Position numbers and translations under genes: made by a program. DNA of 64,000 nucleotides, taken from assembly GCF_000010525.1 (NCBI RefSeq), contig NC_009937.1, positions 3,167,501-3,231,500 of the forward strand. Direction: 5' to 3'. The stretch is from Azorhizobium caulinodans ORS 571. Lineage in GTDB: Bacteria > Pseudomonadota > Alphaproteobacteria > Rhizobiales > Xanthobacteraceae. Positions 1 through 7,537 of the stretch are shown here, piece by piece. The notes beneath the pieces are model-generated. The model was not told the origin of the DNA and made no database searches. It saw only the letters and a program-made list of their open reading frames with translations. Every line of letters starts with the position of its first letter. Position 1 is the stretch's first letter.

Positions 1-266
1 CTCACAGCGTCGTGCAGCCGGATGGAGCCGCCCCGGCCCTCCGCCTCGCGCTTCACCGCGACCACATAGCGGTCCCGCTGCGCCGGGTCTCCGCACAGGG
101 AATACGTGCGTGTGAGGCCTCCGGGGAGATAAAGGTCCACATGGCCGCCGGGCCGCGCCGGGGGAAGATCCCACCCCTCGGGATCCCGAAGGGTGAAGCG
201 CTTGACCTCCTCGCCCGCATCCTCGATGGCGCTCACGCGGGTCAGGATCGCACCGTGTCGCCGCAT
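1..266 (-). CDS. FNR-like oxidoreductase (phthalate dioxygenase reductase/VanB type), N-terminal part only
   Basis: The reading frame runs off the left edge, so only about 88 N-terminal residues are visible. My translation from the ATG at 266 gives an N-terminal beta-barrel like that of ferredoxin-reductase-type flavoenzymes: a stretch ending VKRFTLRD, then PGGHVDLYLP, then the flavin-binding RTYSLCGDP followed by YVVAVKRE. This order matches phthalate-dioxygenase-reductase or vanillate-demethylase-reductase proteins, which carry FMN, NADH and 2Fe-2S domains; the last two would lie outside the window. The start is one base past the stop of the MOSC gene (TGA C ATG), so translation is probably coupled. 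The substrate cannot be told from this fragment. Confidence 0.65.
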   Translation of the reverse strand, partial: MRRHGAILTRVSAIEDAGEEVKRFTLRDPEGWDLPPARPGGHVDLYLPGGLTRTYSLCGDPAQRDRYVVAVKREAEGRGGSIRLHDAV

Positions 267-267
267 G

Positions 268-777
268 TCAGATGTTCCGCACCAGATCACCGATCCGCAC
301 CGTGCCGCCTTCGAGGATGCGGCAGTTGAGGCCGGAGCGGTTGATCAAGGGATCAAAGATCGCCTTGCCGGTGATCTCCTCGATGTGCCGGCAGGGCACG
401 GAAAGGCGCGTGGCCTCAAGCAGCGTCTCCCCCAGCCAGAAGCGGCGGCCGACCAGATGGTTCAGCGGCACGCCCTCCACCGTCACGTTGCGGCGGTGGT
501 CCTCCGGCTTCAGTTCGATCTTGTGGTCGCGCAGGAGGGCGTCGAGCGTCTCCATCTCGAACAGCGTGACCTGCCGGCCTTCCTCCGGCCGGTCGGAATA
601 GAAGCCCTCTTCGCGGCCGATCATGTAGCGATCGCCCTCGATGCCCTTGCCGGCGACGAGATGGATTTCCTCCATGGCGCGCATCGGCAGGAAGGCGCGG
701 GCGGTGATGTGCAGGTGGCGCACGACGCCGACGAAAGCGGGGGCCGGCGTCTCGATGGCGGGTTGCAGACTGAGCAT
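268..777 (-). CDS. MOSC domain-containing protein
   Basis: 169 residues, essentially a single MOSC domain. Visible hallmarks are GKGIEGDRY near residue 44, which is the usual GxxGDR signature, and a C-terminal SVPCRHIEEITG with the conserved cysteine that in other MOSC proteins can bind or transfer sulfur bound to the molybdenum cofactor. Small stand-alone MOSC proteins such as YiiM take part in detoxifying N-hydroxylated compounds or in cofactor sulfuration. It lies 57 bp downstream of the MFS transporter and one base upstream of a reductase gene, so it is the middle gene of a three-gene unit. The pairing with a VanB-type reductase suggests a small electron-transfer system. A role in maturing the molybdoenzyme NicB 13 kb away is possible but unsupported. 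Confidence 0.8.
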   Translation of the reverse strand: MLSLQPAIETPAPAFVGVVRHLHITARAFLPMRAMEEIHLVAGKGIEGDRYMIGREEGFYSDRPEEGRQVTLFEMETLDALLRDHKIELKPEDHRRNVTVEGVPLNHLVGRRFWLGETLLEATRLSVPCRHIEEITGKAIFDPLINRSGLNCRILEGGTVRIGDLVRNI

Positions 778-834
778 GTCCTTGGGCCTTTCGGATCGAG
801 GCCCGGGAGATCGCTCTCCCGGGACCGGGAAGCG

Positions 835-2148
835 TCAGATCATTTCCTTGCGCGCCGTCTCCGGCGCCATGAAGGTAGCGAAAGCGGTGATGAGCGCACA
901 GCCGATGAGATAGAGCGAGATGGGCCAGGTGCCGCCGCCGCTCCACTGCATCAGCGCCGCCGCAATGAAGGGTGTGAGCCCGCCGGACAGCGCCGCCCCG
1001 ATCTGGAAGCCCAGCGAGGCGCCGGAATAGCGCAGCCGCGCCGTGAACAGCTCCGAGTACCAGGGGGCGCCGATGCCGAACATCACCATCTGGCCGCAGG
1101 AGATGGCCACCACGATGGTCGCCGTGACGATGGCCGGATCGCGGGTCTCAAGCAGCGAGAACATGGGAAAGGCGAAGCCGGCGCAGAACAGGCAGCTCAG
1201 GAAGAACATGGTCTTTCGACCGAGTTTGTCCGACATCCAGCCGAACAGCGGGATGGTGAACAGCGCGATGAAGGAGGAGAGCCAGACGCCGTTGAGAATG
1301 GTGGAGCGCGGCATGCCGAGCTGGACGGTGGCATAGGAGATGACGAAGACGCCGGCGATGGAGGCGTAGGAGATTTCGGCGATCTTCAGGCCCACGGCGG
1401 TGAAGAAGGGGCGGCGGTGATCGCGGAAGATCTCGACGAGGGGCGCCTGGGCACAGGCGTTCTTCGCCTTCATCTCGCGGAAGGCGGGCGTCTCGTCCAG
1501 CTTCAGCCGGATGAAGAGACCGACCGCGATGAGGACGATGGAGAGCAGGAACGGCAGCCGCCACCCCCAGGACAGGAAGGCGCTGTCGGGCAGTTGCGAG
1601 ACGAGGGCGAAGATGCCGATGGCGGCGAGATTGCCGATGGGGTTGCCCACCTGCACCATGGAGCCAAAGAGGCCGCGGCGCTTGGCCGGCGCATTCTCCA
1701 CCACCATGAGCACCGCCCCGCCCCACTCGCCGCCGATGCCGATGCCCTGGAGAAAGCGCAGGATCAGCAGCAGAATGGGAGCGGCGATGCCGATCTGCTC
1801 GTAAGTCGGCAGGAGGCCGATGCAGAAGGTGCCGAGCCCCATGATGACGATGGTGGTGGCGAGCATGGCCTTGCGGCCCAGCTTGTCACCATAATGGCCG
1901 AAAATGGCAGCGCCGAGCGGCCGGGCCAGGAAGCCCACCGCATAGGTGCCGAAGGCGGCGATGGTGGCGAGTGCCGGATCGCCCACCGGGAAGAACAGCT
2001 TGTTGAAGACGAGGGCGGTCGCTGCCGCATAGATGAGGAAGTCGTACCACTCGACGGCCGTGCCGATGACGGACGACCAGACGATGCGGCGCATCTCGTT
2101 GCGTTCAACTGCCGCCGAGGGCGGCGCCAGGGTGCCGGTATACGTCAT
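835..2148 (-). CDS. MFS transporter, metabolite:H+ symporter (MHS) type
   Basis: About 437 residues with twelve predicted membrane helices. The start at 2148 (MTYTGTLAPP) is chosen because a GAGAGG box lies just upstream and the preceding residues of the longer frame look non-coding. The sequence SSVIGTAVEWYDFLIYAAATALVFNKLFFP is typical of the MHS subfamily (shikimate, alpha-ketoglutarate and proline/betaine symporters), as are the GxxxDKxGRK loops (YGDKLGRKAM after helix 2 and MSDKLGRKTM in the second half) and GIGIGGEWGGAVLMV. It probably imports an organic acid by proton symport. It leads the MFS-MOSC-reductase unit and is divergent from the XRE-cupin regulator, which is the likely controller. 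Substrate unknown. Confidence 0.85.
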   Translation of the reverse strand: MTYTGTLAPPSAAVERNEMRRIVWSSVIGTAVEWYDFLIYAAATALVFNKLFFPVGDPALATIAAFGTYAVGFLARPLGAAIFGHYGDKLGRKAMLATTIVIMGLGTFCIGLLPTYEQIGIAAPILLLILRFLQGIGIGGEWGGAVLMVVENAPAKRRGLFGSMVQVGNPIGNLAAIGIFALVSQLPDSAFLSWGWRLPFLLSIVLIAVGLFIRLKLDETPAFREMKAKNACAQAPLVEIFRDHRRPFFTAVGLKIAEISYASIAGVFVISYATVQLGMPRSTILNGVWLSSFIALFTIPLFGWMSDKLGRKTMFFLSCLFCAGFAFPMFSLLETRDPAIVTATIVVAISCGQMVMFGIGAPWYSELFTARLRYSGASLGFQIGAALSGGLTPFIAAALMQWSGGGTWPISLYLIGCALITAFATFMAPETARKEMI

Positions 2149-2713
2149 GAATGCCTCTCTGGAAGGTCGTTGGGACGCGCACGCGGGGTCGTTGCCTGTC
2201 CGGCTTCTGCGTCCGGGCAGGCGGGCATCCGGCGCTGACGCGCGGAGCCGCTCCGGCGAGGGTTCGCCGGTATTGTTCATCTGATCACGCTTGAGCCGGC
2301 GACCGGTGCCTGCCCGAGAACGGGGCGGCCGGCAGCACCGGTCGCCTTTGCGCTGGATGATCGGTACAAGGGCGCCACCGGGCGTGCGGGTGCATGCGCA
2401 CCGGCGGCCCGCTCGCCCTTCACCGCTCTTGATCGCCTGCCGTCTGGACCCTCGCCCAGGTGCCGGCTACCATCTGGCACAAGGGCACCATGTTTACTGA
2501 GGGAAATCAAGCACCCGAGAATGCCGGTCCTGACGCCGGATTGCAGATGCCAGTCGTTTGCATCTTTTTCAGACAGCCAAACGGCCCCAAGCTGTCACAT
2601 CTGCACAAAACCGTGCGCGACACTGACACATATTTCCTCACGGAAAACACATCTGTACAAGCGGCGTGACGGGCTCGGGATGCCGCCTCGGCACCGCGTC
2701 CGCTTGTGGGAGA
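2149..2713. promoter_or_regulatory. Divergent control region between MFS unit and XRE-cupin gene, with a 12-bp direct repeat
   Basis: A 565-bp stretch with no convincing gene. The half next to the XRE gene is less GC-rich than its surroundings and carries two copies of ACATCTGYACAA, at 2597-2608 and 2649-2660, in the same orientation. Their starts are 52 bp apart, close to five helical turns, so a dimeric or looping regulator could bind both on one DNA face. The half next to the MFS gene is GC-rich and I see nothing defined in it. Exact promoter boxes were not assigned. Confidence 0.45.
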
Positions 2714-3316
2714 ATGCGCGTGCTCGATGCCAGCAATGCGGACCGTCTCGGGCCCAACCTGCGGCAGCTCCGGCAGGAACGGGGGATGACCCTCGACCGT
2801 CTTGCGGCGGAGAGTGCGCTGACGCGCGGCTACCTTTCGCTGGTGGAGCGCGGGCTCAAGACGCCGTCCATCACCGCCCTGCTGCGGGTGGCAACAGCGC
2901 TCGGGGTGAATATCGCCCAGCTGTTCGACCTCAACGCCGCTCCCACGGCCCGCTACACCTTGACCCGGCACGGTGATGCCCGCGCGCTCGAGGACGGCAC
3001 CTTTGGCCTGATGCCGCTCGCGGCCCGACGGGCCCGCAAGATGATGGACCCCTTCCTGCTGACGCCCGCCTTCAAGCCGGGCGGGCGCATCGATCCGCGC
3101 TGGGCGCACGGCGGCGAGGAATTCCTGTTCGTGGTTTCCGGCCGGGTTTCCATCCGGCTCGGCTCGGAGGACATGGAACTGGGACCGGGCGATTCGCTCT
3201 ATTTCGAGGGCGAGATCAAGCACGAGGTCCGCAGCCTCGGACGGGAGAAGGCCCAGGTGCTGGTGGTCATCGCCCTGCCAGCCTCTCCGCCGGCGGCAGC
3301 GGAGCCCACCAGCTGA
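2714..3316 (+). CDS. XRE-family transcriptional regulator with C-terminal cupin domain
   Basis: About 200 residues. An N-terminal helix-turn-helix (LGPNLRQLRQERGMTLDRLA, then TRGYLSLVERGLKTPSI) is followed by a C-terminal cupin: WAHGGEEFLFVVSGRVSIRLG and ELGPGDSLYFEGEIKHEV. This is the common HipB/PuuR-like layout, in which the cupin senses a small ligand. The start is uncertain: a GTG at 2666, the ATG at 2714 used here, or a GTG at 2720 that is best spaced from the GGGAGA box. It is divergent from the MFS-MOSC-reductase genes and most likely controls them, and perhaps itself, through the region just upstream. A role in nicotinate control is less likely from position. Confidence 0.85.
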   Translation: MRVLDASNADRLGPNLRQLRQERGMTLDRLAAESALTRGYLSLVERGLKTPSITALLRVATALGVNIAQLFDLNAAPTARYTLTRHGDARALEDGTFGLMPLAARRARKMMDPFLLTPAFKPGGRIDPRWAHGGEEFLFVVSGRVSIRLGSEDMELGPGDSLYFEGEIKHEVRSLGREKAQVLVVIALPASPPAAAEPTS

Positions 3317-3380
3317 GCCGGCAGGTAACCCCTCATTGATTCAAGGCAGCGCTGTGGGTTCGACGGCGCGCGGATGTCGG

Positions 3381-3848
3381 CTAGCGCAGGCGCTCCAGCA
3401 GGCTCACGAGTTGCGCCCGTTCGGTCGCATCGAGGGGGGCCAGCGTCTCTTCGGTGATGTCGAGCGCAAGCGGAATGGACTTTTCCGTCAGCGCCGTACC
3501 TTCGGCGGTCAGCGCCACCACGAGACGGCGCCCGTCTTCCGGGTCCGGTCGCGTTTCCACCAGCTTGCGCTTCACCAGCCGATCCACCACGCCCTTGATG
3601 GTGGCCGCATCCATGGCGGTCATGCGGCCCAGCAGGTTCTGCGAGCACGGCCCCTTCTCATGGAGCTTCGCAAGCGCCGCCCACTGGGTGGAGGTGAGGT
3701 CCTCCCCCATCTTGGCGCCGAAGATGACCGTGTGCCGCTGCACCACCTGCCGAAGCAGGAAGCCGACCTGCGCATCAAGGACATAAGCGGGATCTGCCGG
3801 CGCTTTGGCGCGGCGACGGCGAACAGCCGTCTCGGTTGTCTTGCTCAC
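3381..3848 (-). CDS. MarR-family transcriptional regulator
   Basis: About 155 residues with a winged helix: LTSTQWAALAKLHEKGPCSQ, then the recognition region TAMDAATIKGVVDRLVKRKL, then the wing VETRPDPEDGRRLVVALTAEG, then a C-terminal dimerisation helix. The frame can be extended to an ATG at 3884. I prefer the GTG at 3848 because a GGAGAGGG stretch precedes it, and because the upstream ATG would put the translation start inside the palindrome at 3888-3902. It lies just downstream of the liv genes in the same direction, after a terminator-like hairpin. In Pseudomonas putida the nicotinate genes are repressed by NicR, a MarR protein, so this gene is a good candidate for control of the nic cluster. 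That link is inference. Confidence 0.85.
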   Translation of the reverse strand: MSKTTETAVRRRRAKAPADPAYVLDAQVGFLLRQVVQRHTVIFGAKMGEDLTSTQWAALAKLHEKGPCSQNLLGRMTAMDAATIKGVVDRLVKRKLVETRPDPEDGRRLVVALTAEGTALTEKSIPLALDITEETLAPLDATERAQLVSLLERLR

Positions 3849-3887
3849 CCCTCGCCCTCTCCCCGCAACCTGTTCGCATCGCATTTA

Positions 3888-3902
3888 ATCGCAATACGAT
3901 AT
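3888..3902. promoter_or_regulatory. Probable MarR autoregulatory operator
   Basis: ATCGCAATACGATAT; the first 13 bases (3888-3900) form a near-perfect inverted repeat, ATCG-n-A-n-T-n-CGAT. It lies about 40 bp before the GTG start of the MarR gene, in a short AT-richer stretch. MarR proteins commonly bind such sites over their own promoters. Its sequence differs from the 20-bp palindromes in the nic cluster. Confidence 0.4.
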
Positions 3903-3916
3903 CAACATGCTCCATC

Positions 3917-3944
3917 AAAATTAGCGACTGATGTCACCAGTCGC
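3917..3944 (-). terminator. Rho-independent-like terminator after livF
   Basis: A perfect 7-bp stem (GCGACTG / CAGTCGC, 3924-3930 with 3938-3944) and a 7-base loop, followed in the minus direction by TAATTTTG. It lies 18 bp past the livF stop and before the MarR gene, so it probably ends the liv transcript. The T-run is short, so efficiency may be partial. Confidence 0.5.
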
Positions 3945-3962
3945 GCATGTCGAAGATGGACC

Positions 3963-4667
3963 TCAGACGGCGAGATAGGCGTCGCGGATCTCCGGATTGG
4001 CCTCCAGCTCCGCCATGGTGCCGGAAAAGCGCATCCGCCCCTTCTCGATGATGTAGGCGCGGTCCGAAATCAGCTTGGCGAAGTGCAGGTTCTGCTCGGA
4101 GATGACGATGGAGAGCCCTTCCCGCTTCATGGTCAGGATGGCATCGGCCATCTGTTCCACGATCTTGGGCGCGAGGCCTTCGGAGGGCTCGTCCAGCAGC
4201 ACGAGAGAGGGATTGCCCATCAGCGTGCGGCCGATGGTCAGCATCTGCTGCTCGCCGCCGCTCATCTGGCCGCCGGGGCGTTTGCGCATCTCGCCGAGAT
4301 TCGGGAAAATCTCGTAGATGCGCTCCGGCGTCCAGGTGGCGACGCCGGGCCGCGCCGGCTGCCGGCCGACGGTGAAATTCTCCTCCACCGTCAGTTCGGT
4401 GAAAATGCGCCGGTCCTCCGGCACATAGCCGAGCCCCCGCCGTACGATCTCGTAAGTGGGCAGGCGGGAGACGTCCTCGCCATCGAAGCGGATCTGTCCG
4501 CTACGCTGGGACACGAGGCCCACCACGGAGCGGAAGGTCGTGCTCTTCCCCGCGCCATTGCGGCCGAGCAGCGCAACCACCTCGCCCGCCCCCACCTCGA
4601 AGCCGACGTCGAACAGGATGTGGGCCGGCCCGTAATGGCTGTTGAGCCCGGAGACTTCGAGCTTCAT
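3963..4667 (-). CDS. livF: Branched-chain-type ABC transporter ATP-binding protein LivF
   Basis: 234 residues. Walker A is GRNGAGKST, the signature is MSGGEQQMLTIGRTLMGNP, and Walker B is LVLLDEPSEGLAP, with the later SEQNLHFA containing the switch region. VGLVSQRSGQIRFDGEDVSRLPTYEIVRRGLGYVPEDRRIF is typical LivF. The start overlaps the livG stop as ATGA. It is the last gene of the liv group, and that group appears to be the tail of the hnr operon. LivF/LivG proteins energise uptake of amino acids, amides, aromatic acids and other carboxylates through HAAT-type transporters. From context this one may import nicotinate or a pathway intermediate; the substrate is inferred only from neighbours. 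Confidence 0.92.
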   Translation of the reverse strand: MKLEVSGLNSHYGPAHILFDVGFEVGAGEVVALLGRNGAGKSTTFRSVVGLVSQRSGQIRFDGEDVSRLPTYEIVRRGLGYVPEDRRIFTELTVEENFTVGRQPARPGVATWTPERIYEIFPNLGEMRKRPGGQMSGGEQQMLTIGRTLMGNPSLVLLDEPSEGLAPKIVEQMADAILTMKREGLSIVISEQNLHFAKLISDRAYIIEKGRMRFSGTMAELEANPEIRDAYLAV

Positions 4668-5479
4668 GCCGCGCTCCCCTTCTGCTGTTCGGCGTCCTTG
4701 TGCGGTTCCGCGTCCTTATGTTTGGCGTCGTAGAGCAGGCCCTCGCCCAGATAGATGGCCCGCACGTGCGGATCGCGGCGCACCTCTTCCGGCGTGCCGG
4801 TGGCAATCAGCTCGCCGCGATTGAGCACCATCACGCTATCGGAATGCTCGAACACGACGTCCATGTCATGCTCGGTGAAGAGCACGCCGATGGCCTTCTC
4901 CCGCGCGATGGTGGCAGTGAGGCGCATGAGGTCCACGCGCTCCTTCGGCGCCATGCCGGCGGTGGGCTCGTCCATGAGGAGGAGCTTCGGCTCATTGGCG
5001 AGCGCGATGGCAAGCTCCAGCCGCTTCAGGTCGCCATAGGCGAGTTCGCCGCACGGGCGGGCGGCCTGTGCCTCCATGCCCACCAGCGCCAGCAGGCGGT
5101 CGGCCTCGGCGCGATAGGCCGCGCCCGCATAGCGGAAGGCGGCCCAGAGCTTGTGGTGAAAGGAGAGCAGCGCCACCTGCACATTCTCCCGCACCGTCAT
5201 GGAGGGGAAGGTGGCGGTGATCTGGAAGGTGCGCCCCACCCCGCGCCGCCACACGGTGCGGGGCGGCAGTCCGGTGATGTCCTCGCCGTTCAGCCGGATC
5301 GCGCCGGCATTGGGCTTGATCTGGCCATTCAGCATGTTGAAGCAGGTGCTCTTGCCGGCGCCGTTCGGGCCGATCAGCGCGAGGATGCGTCCCGCCTTAA
5401 GGCTGAAGGAGACGCCGCGCACCGCATGAACACCGCCATAGGACTTGGCGAGCCCTTCCACTTGCAGCAGCGTGGTCAT
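4664..5479 (-). CDS. livG: Branched-chain-type ABC transporter ATP-binding protein LivG
   Basis: 271 residues from the ATG at 5479, which overlaps the permease stop as ATGA; a longer frame upstream belongs to the permease region. Walker A is GPNGAGKST and Walker B is KLLLMDEPTAGMAP. The LivG-type HDMDVVFEHSDSVMVLNRG and the insert around FHHKLWAAFRYAGAAYRAEA are present. The canonical LSGG signature is replaced by ELAYGDLKRLELAIAL, which is usual in LivG. An odd charged tail, KHKDAEPHKDAEQQKGS, repeats the HKDAE unit and has no known function. It acts with LivF as the ATPase pair for the fused permease. Confidence 0.92.
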   Translation of the reverse strand: MTTLLQVEGLAKSYGGVHAVRGVSFSLKAGRILALIGPNGAGKSTCFNMLNGQIKPNAGAIRLNGEDITGLPPRTVWRRGVGRTFQITATFPSMTVRENVQVALLSFHHKLWAAFRYAGAAYRAEADRLLALVGMEAQAARPCGELAYGDLKRLELAIALANEPKLLLMDEPTAGMAPKERVDLMRLTATIAREKAIGVLFTEHDMDVVFEHSDSVMVLNRGELIATGTPEEVRRDPHVRAIYLGEGLLYDAKHKDAEPHKDAEQQKGSAA

Positions 5480-7377
5480 TCCGCAGCCTCCACCTTGGCG
5501 ACATAACCGGCCGGCTTCGGCCCCGCCCCGTCCGGCGTCGGCGGACGCCGGCGGTGGCGCAGGTCTTCGAGGAAGCCGACGATGCCTTTCGGAAAGGCCA
5601 CCACCAGCAGCACGATGACGCCGCCGAGCACGAGCTTGGAGAGCTCCGTCTTGCTCATGAGCCAGATGGCCAGCGCCTTGTAGACGATGGCACCCACCAC
5701 GGCGCCCGAGACGGTCTCGATGCCGCCGAGCAGCACCATCACGAGCCCGTCCACCGAGGTCGGGATGGCGAGGTTCTCGGGGAAGACGCTGCCCTTGAGG
5801 AAGCCGAACAGGGCGCCGGCCACGCCCGCGAAGGTGCCGGCAACAACGAAGGCGGCCCACTGGACGTTCTTGCGGTCGATGCCGATGGCTTCCGAGCGCA
5901 GGGCGCTGTCCCGCGCTGCCCGAAGGCCGAAGCCGAAGGGCGAGAAGACGAGCATCCGCAGCACCGCAACACCGATGGCCACCACACCGAGCGTCAGCCA
6001 GAAGAAGCCCTGCGGGCTCGACGCCCAGCTCGCCGGCCAGATGCCCAGCATGCCGTTATCGCCGCCCGTCACCTCCACCCACTGGAAGGCGATGGACCAG
6101 GTGATCTGCGCGAAGGCGAGCGTCAGCATGGCGAAATAGACGCCCGACAGGCGCACCGCGAACCAGCCGAACAGCACCGCCCCCGCCAAGCCCATGAAGG
6201 GGCCGACCAAGAGCGCCACCACCATGGAAGCGCCGGCGAGCTTCACCATGAAGGCGGCGCCATAGGCGCCAAGGCCGAAATAGGCCGCATGGCCGAAGGA
6301 GGAGAGCCCGCCCACGGTCATGAGGAAGTGCAGGCTCGCCGCGAACAGGACGAAGACGAGGATTTCCGAGCCGACCGTCAGCATGTAGTTGCCGAGGAAC
6401 AGCGGCAGGCTCGCCGCCACCAGCACTGCCGCCGCCACCGCGAGGCGCTCGGCCTGCGTGAACGGACGCCACGGCCGGATGGAGAGGCCGGCGGCCACGC
6501 GCTGCGGCCCTTCCGCCTTGCCGAACAGGCCGTAGGGGCGGATCACCAGCACCACTGCCATCACGATGAAGACGAGCACCAGCGAGATCTTCGGGAAGAT
6601 GAGAATGCCGAAGGCGTTCAGCTCGGACACGAGAATGGCCGCCACGAAGGCGCCGGTGACGCTGCCAAGGCCGCCGATGACCACCACCACGAACACGTCC
6701 ACGATGACGCGCAGGTCCATGGCATGGCTCACCGCGTCGCGCGGGATCTGGAGCGCGCCGCCGAGGCCGGCGAGGAAAACGCCGAGGGCGAAGACGCTGG
6801 TGAACAGCCACTTCTGGTTCACGCCCAGCGCCGCCACCATGTCGCGGTCCTGCGTCGCCGCGCGCACCAGCACACCCCAGCGGGTGCGGTGGAAGATCAG
6901 CCACAGCACGCCGAGCACGGCCGGGCCGAGGCCGATGAGCAGCAGGTCATAGGCGGGCACCATCTGGCCCATGATGTCCACGGCGCCGCGGAAGCCGGGG
7001 GCGCGGCGGCCCATCAGGTCTTCCGGGCCCCAGATGAGGATGACGATGTCCTGCACCATCAGCGTCACGCCGAAGGTGGCGAGCAGCTGGAAGAGTTCGG
7101 GCGCGCGGTAGATCCGGCGCAGCAGCACGATCTCCAGCGCCGCGCCCAGCACGGCGACGATGAGGGCGGCGAGCACGATGCCGCCCCAGAAGCCGAGCGT
7201 GCCCGAGAGCGCCTCGGTGAGGGTGAAGGCGATGTAGGCGCCGAGCATGTAGAAGGCGCCATGGGCGAAGTTCACGATGCGCGTGACGCCGAAGATGATC
7301 GACAGGCCGGAGGCGACCAGGAACAGCGAGGCTGCGCTGGCGAGACCGGTGAGGGCCTGGACGACGATGAAATCCAC
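5476..7377 (-). CDS. Fused LivH-LivM branched-chain-type ABC permease
   Basis: 633 residues from a GTG at 7377; AAAGG about 8 bp upstream supports this start, and the 26 residues before it in the longer frame look non-coding. Residues 1 to about 290 form a LivH permease (LFLVASGLSIIFGVTRIVNFAHGAFYMLGAYIAF and DVFVVVVIGGLGSVTGAFVAAILV). From about 320 a LivM permease follows (FGHAAYFGLGAYGAAFMVKLAGAS and LFGFLKGSVFPENL). The two are usually separate genes, so this is a natural fusion giving both halves of the pore in one chain. ATGA overlap with livG. The 160 bp between it and the binding-protein gene is rich in hairpins, which may lower permease output relative to the binding protein. Confidence 0.92.
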   Translation of the reverse strand: MDFIVVQALTGLASAASLFLVASGLSIIFGVTRIVNFAHGAFYMLGAYIAFTLTEALSGTLGFWGGIVLAALIVAVLGAALEIVLLRRIYRAPELFQLLATFGVTLMVQDIVILIWGPEDLMGRRAPGFRGAVDIMGQMVPAYDLLLIGLGPAVLGVLWLIFHRTRWGVLVRAATQDRDMVAALGVNQKWLFTSVFALGVFLAGLGGALQIPRDAVSHAMDLRVIVDVFVVVVIGGLGSVTGAFVAAILVSELNAFGILIFPKISLVLVFIVMAVVLVIRPYGLFGKAEGPQRVAAGLSIRPWRPFTQAERLAVAAAVLVAASLPLFLGNYMLTVGSEILVFVLFAASLHFLMTVGGLSSFGHAAYFGLGAYGAAFMVKLAGASMVVALLVGPFMGLAGAVLFGWFAVRLSGVYFAMLTLAFAQITWSIAFQWVEVTGGDNGMLGIWPASWASSPQGFFWLTLGVVAIGVAVLRMLVFSPFGFGLRAARDSALRSEAIGIDRKNVQWAAFVVAGTFAGVAGALFGFLKGSVFPENLAIPTSVDGLVMVLLGGIETVSGAVVGAIVYKALAIWLMSKTELSKLVLGGVIVLLVVAFPKGIVGFLEDLRHRRRPPTPDGAGPKPAGYVAKVEAAE

Positions 7378-7537
7378 GGCTCGACCTTTCGTTGGAACGG
7401 CGTGTGGGGCTCTGGAAACGGGGGCGCGCACCGCGCGGGTCGCCGGCCCGCCCATAGGGCGGCACGGCCGGGCCTGAAGCGCCGCCCGCGACAGGGGCGG
7501 CGGGAACGGCGGCGCCGGGCGGGCGCCGCCGCCAGCG
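7378..7537 (-). other. Hairpin-rich intercistronic spacer between binding protein and permease genes
   Basis: 160 bp without a gene. Just past the binding-protein stop is a perfect 9-bp stem, GGCGGCGCC / GGCGCCGCC (7508-7516 with 7522-7530, loop 7517-7521), with no T-run. Further GC-rich inverted repeats follow around 7445-7475. Such structures after binding-protein genes often protect the upstream message from 3' decay or attenuate readthrough, which would explain the usual excess of binding protein over permease. This role is inferred from position. Confidence 0.4.

Noticed and set aside
193-2238. Long plus-strand open frame (681 codons) over the MOSC and MFS genes
   Set aside because: It is antisense to two clear genes and its product is a His/Asp/Glu/Gly/Arg-rich shadow typical of GC-rich antisense frames.
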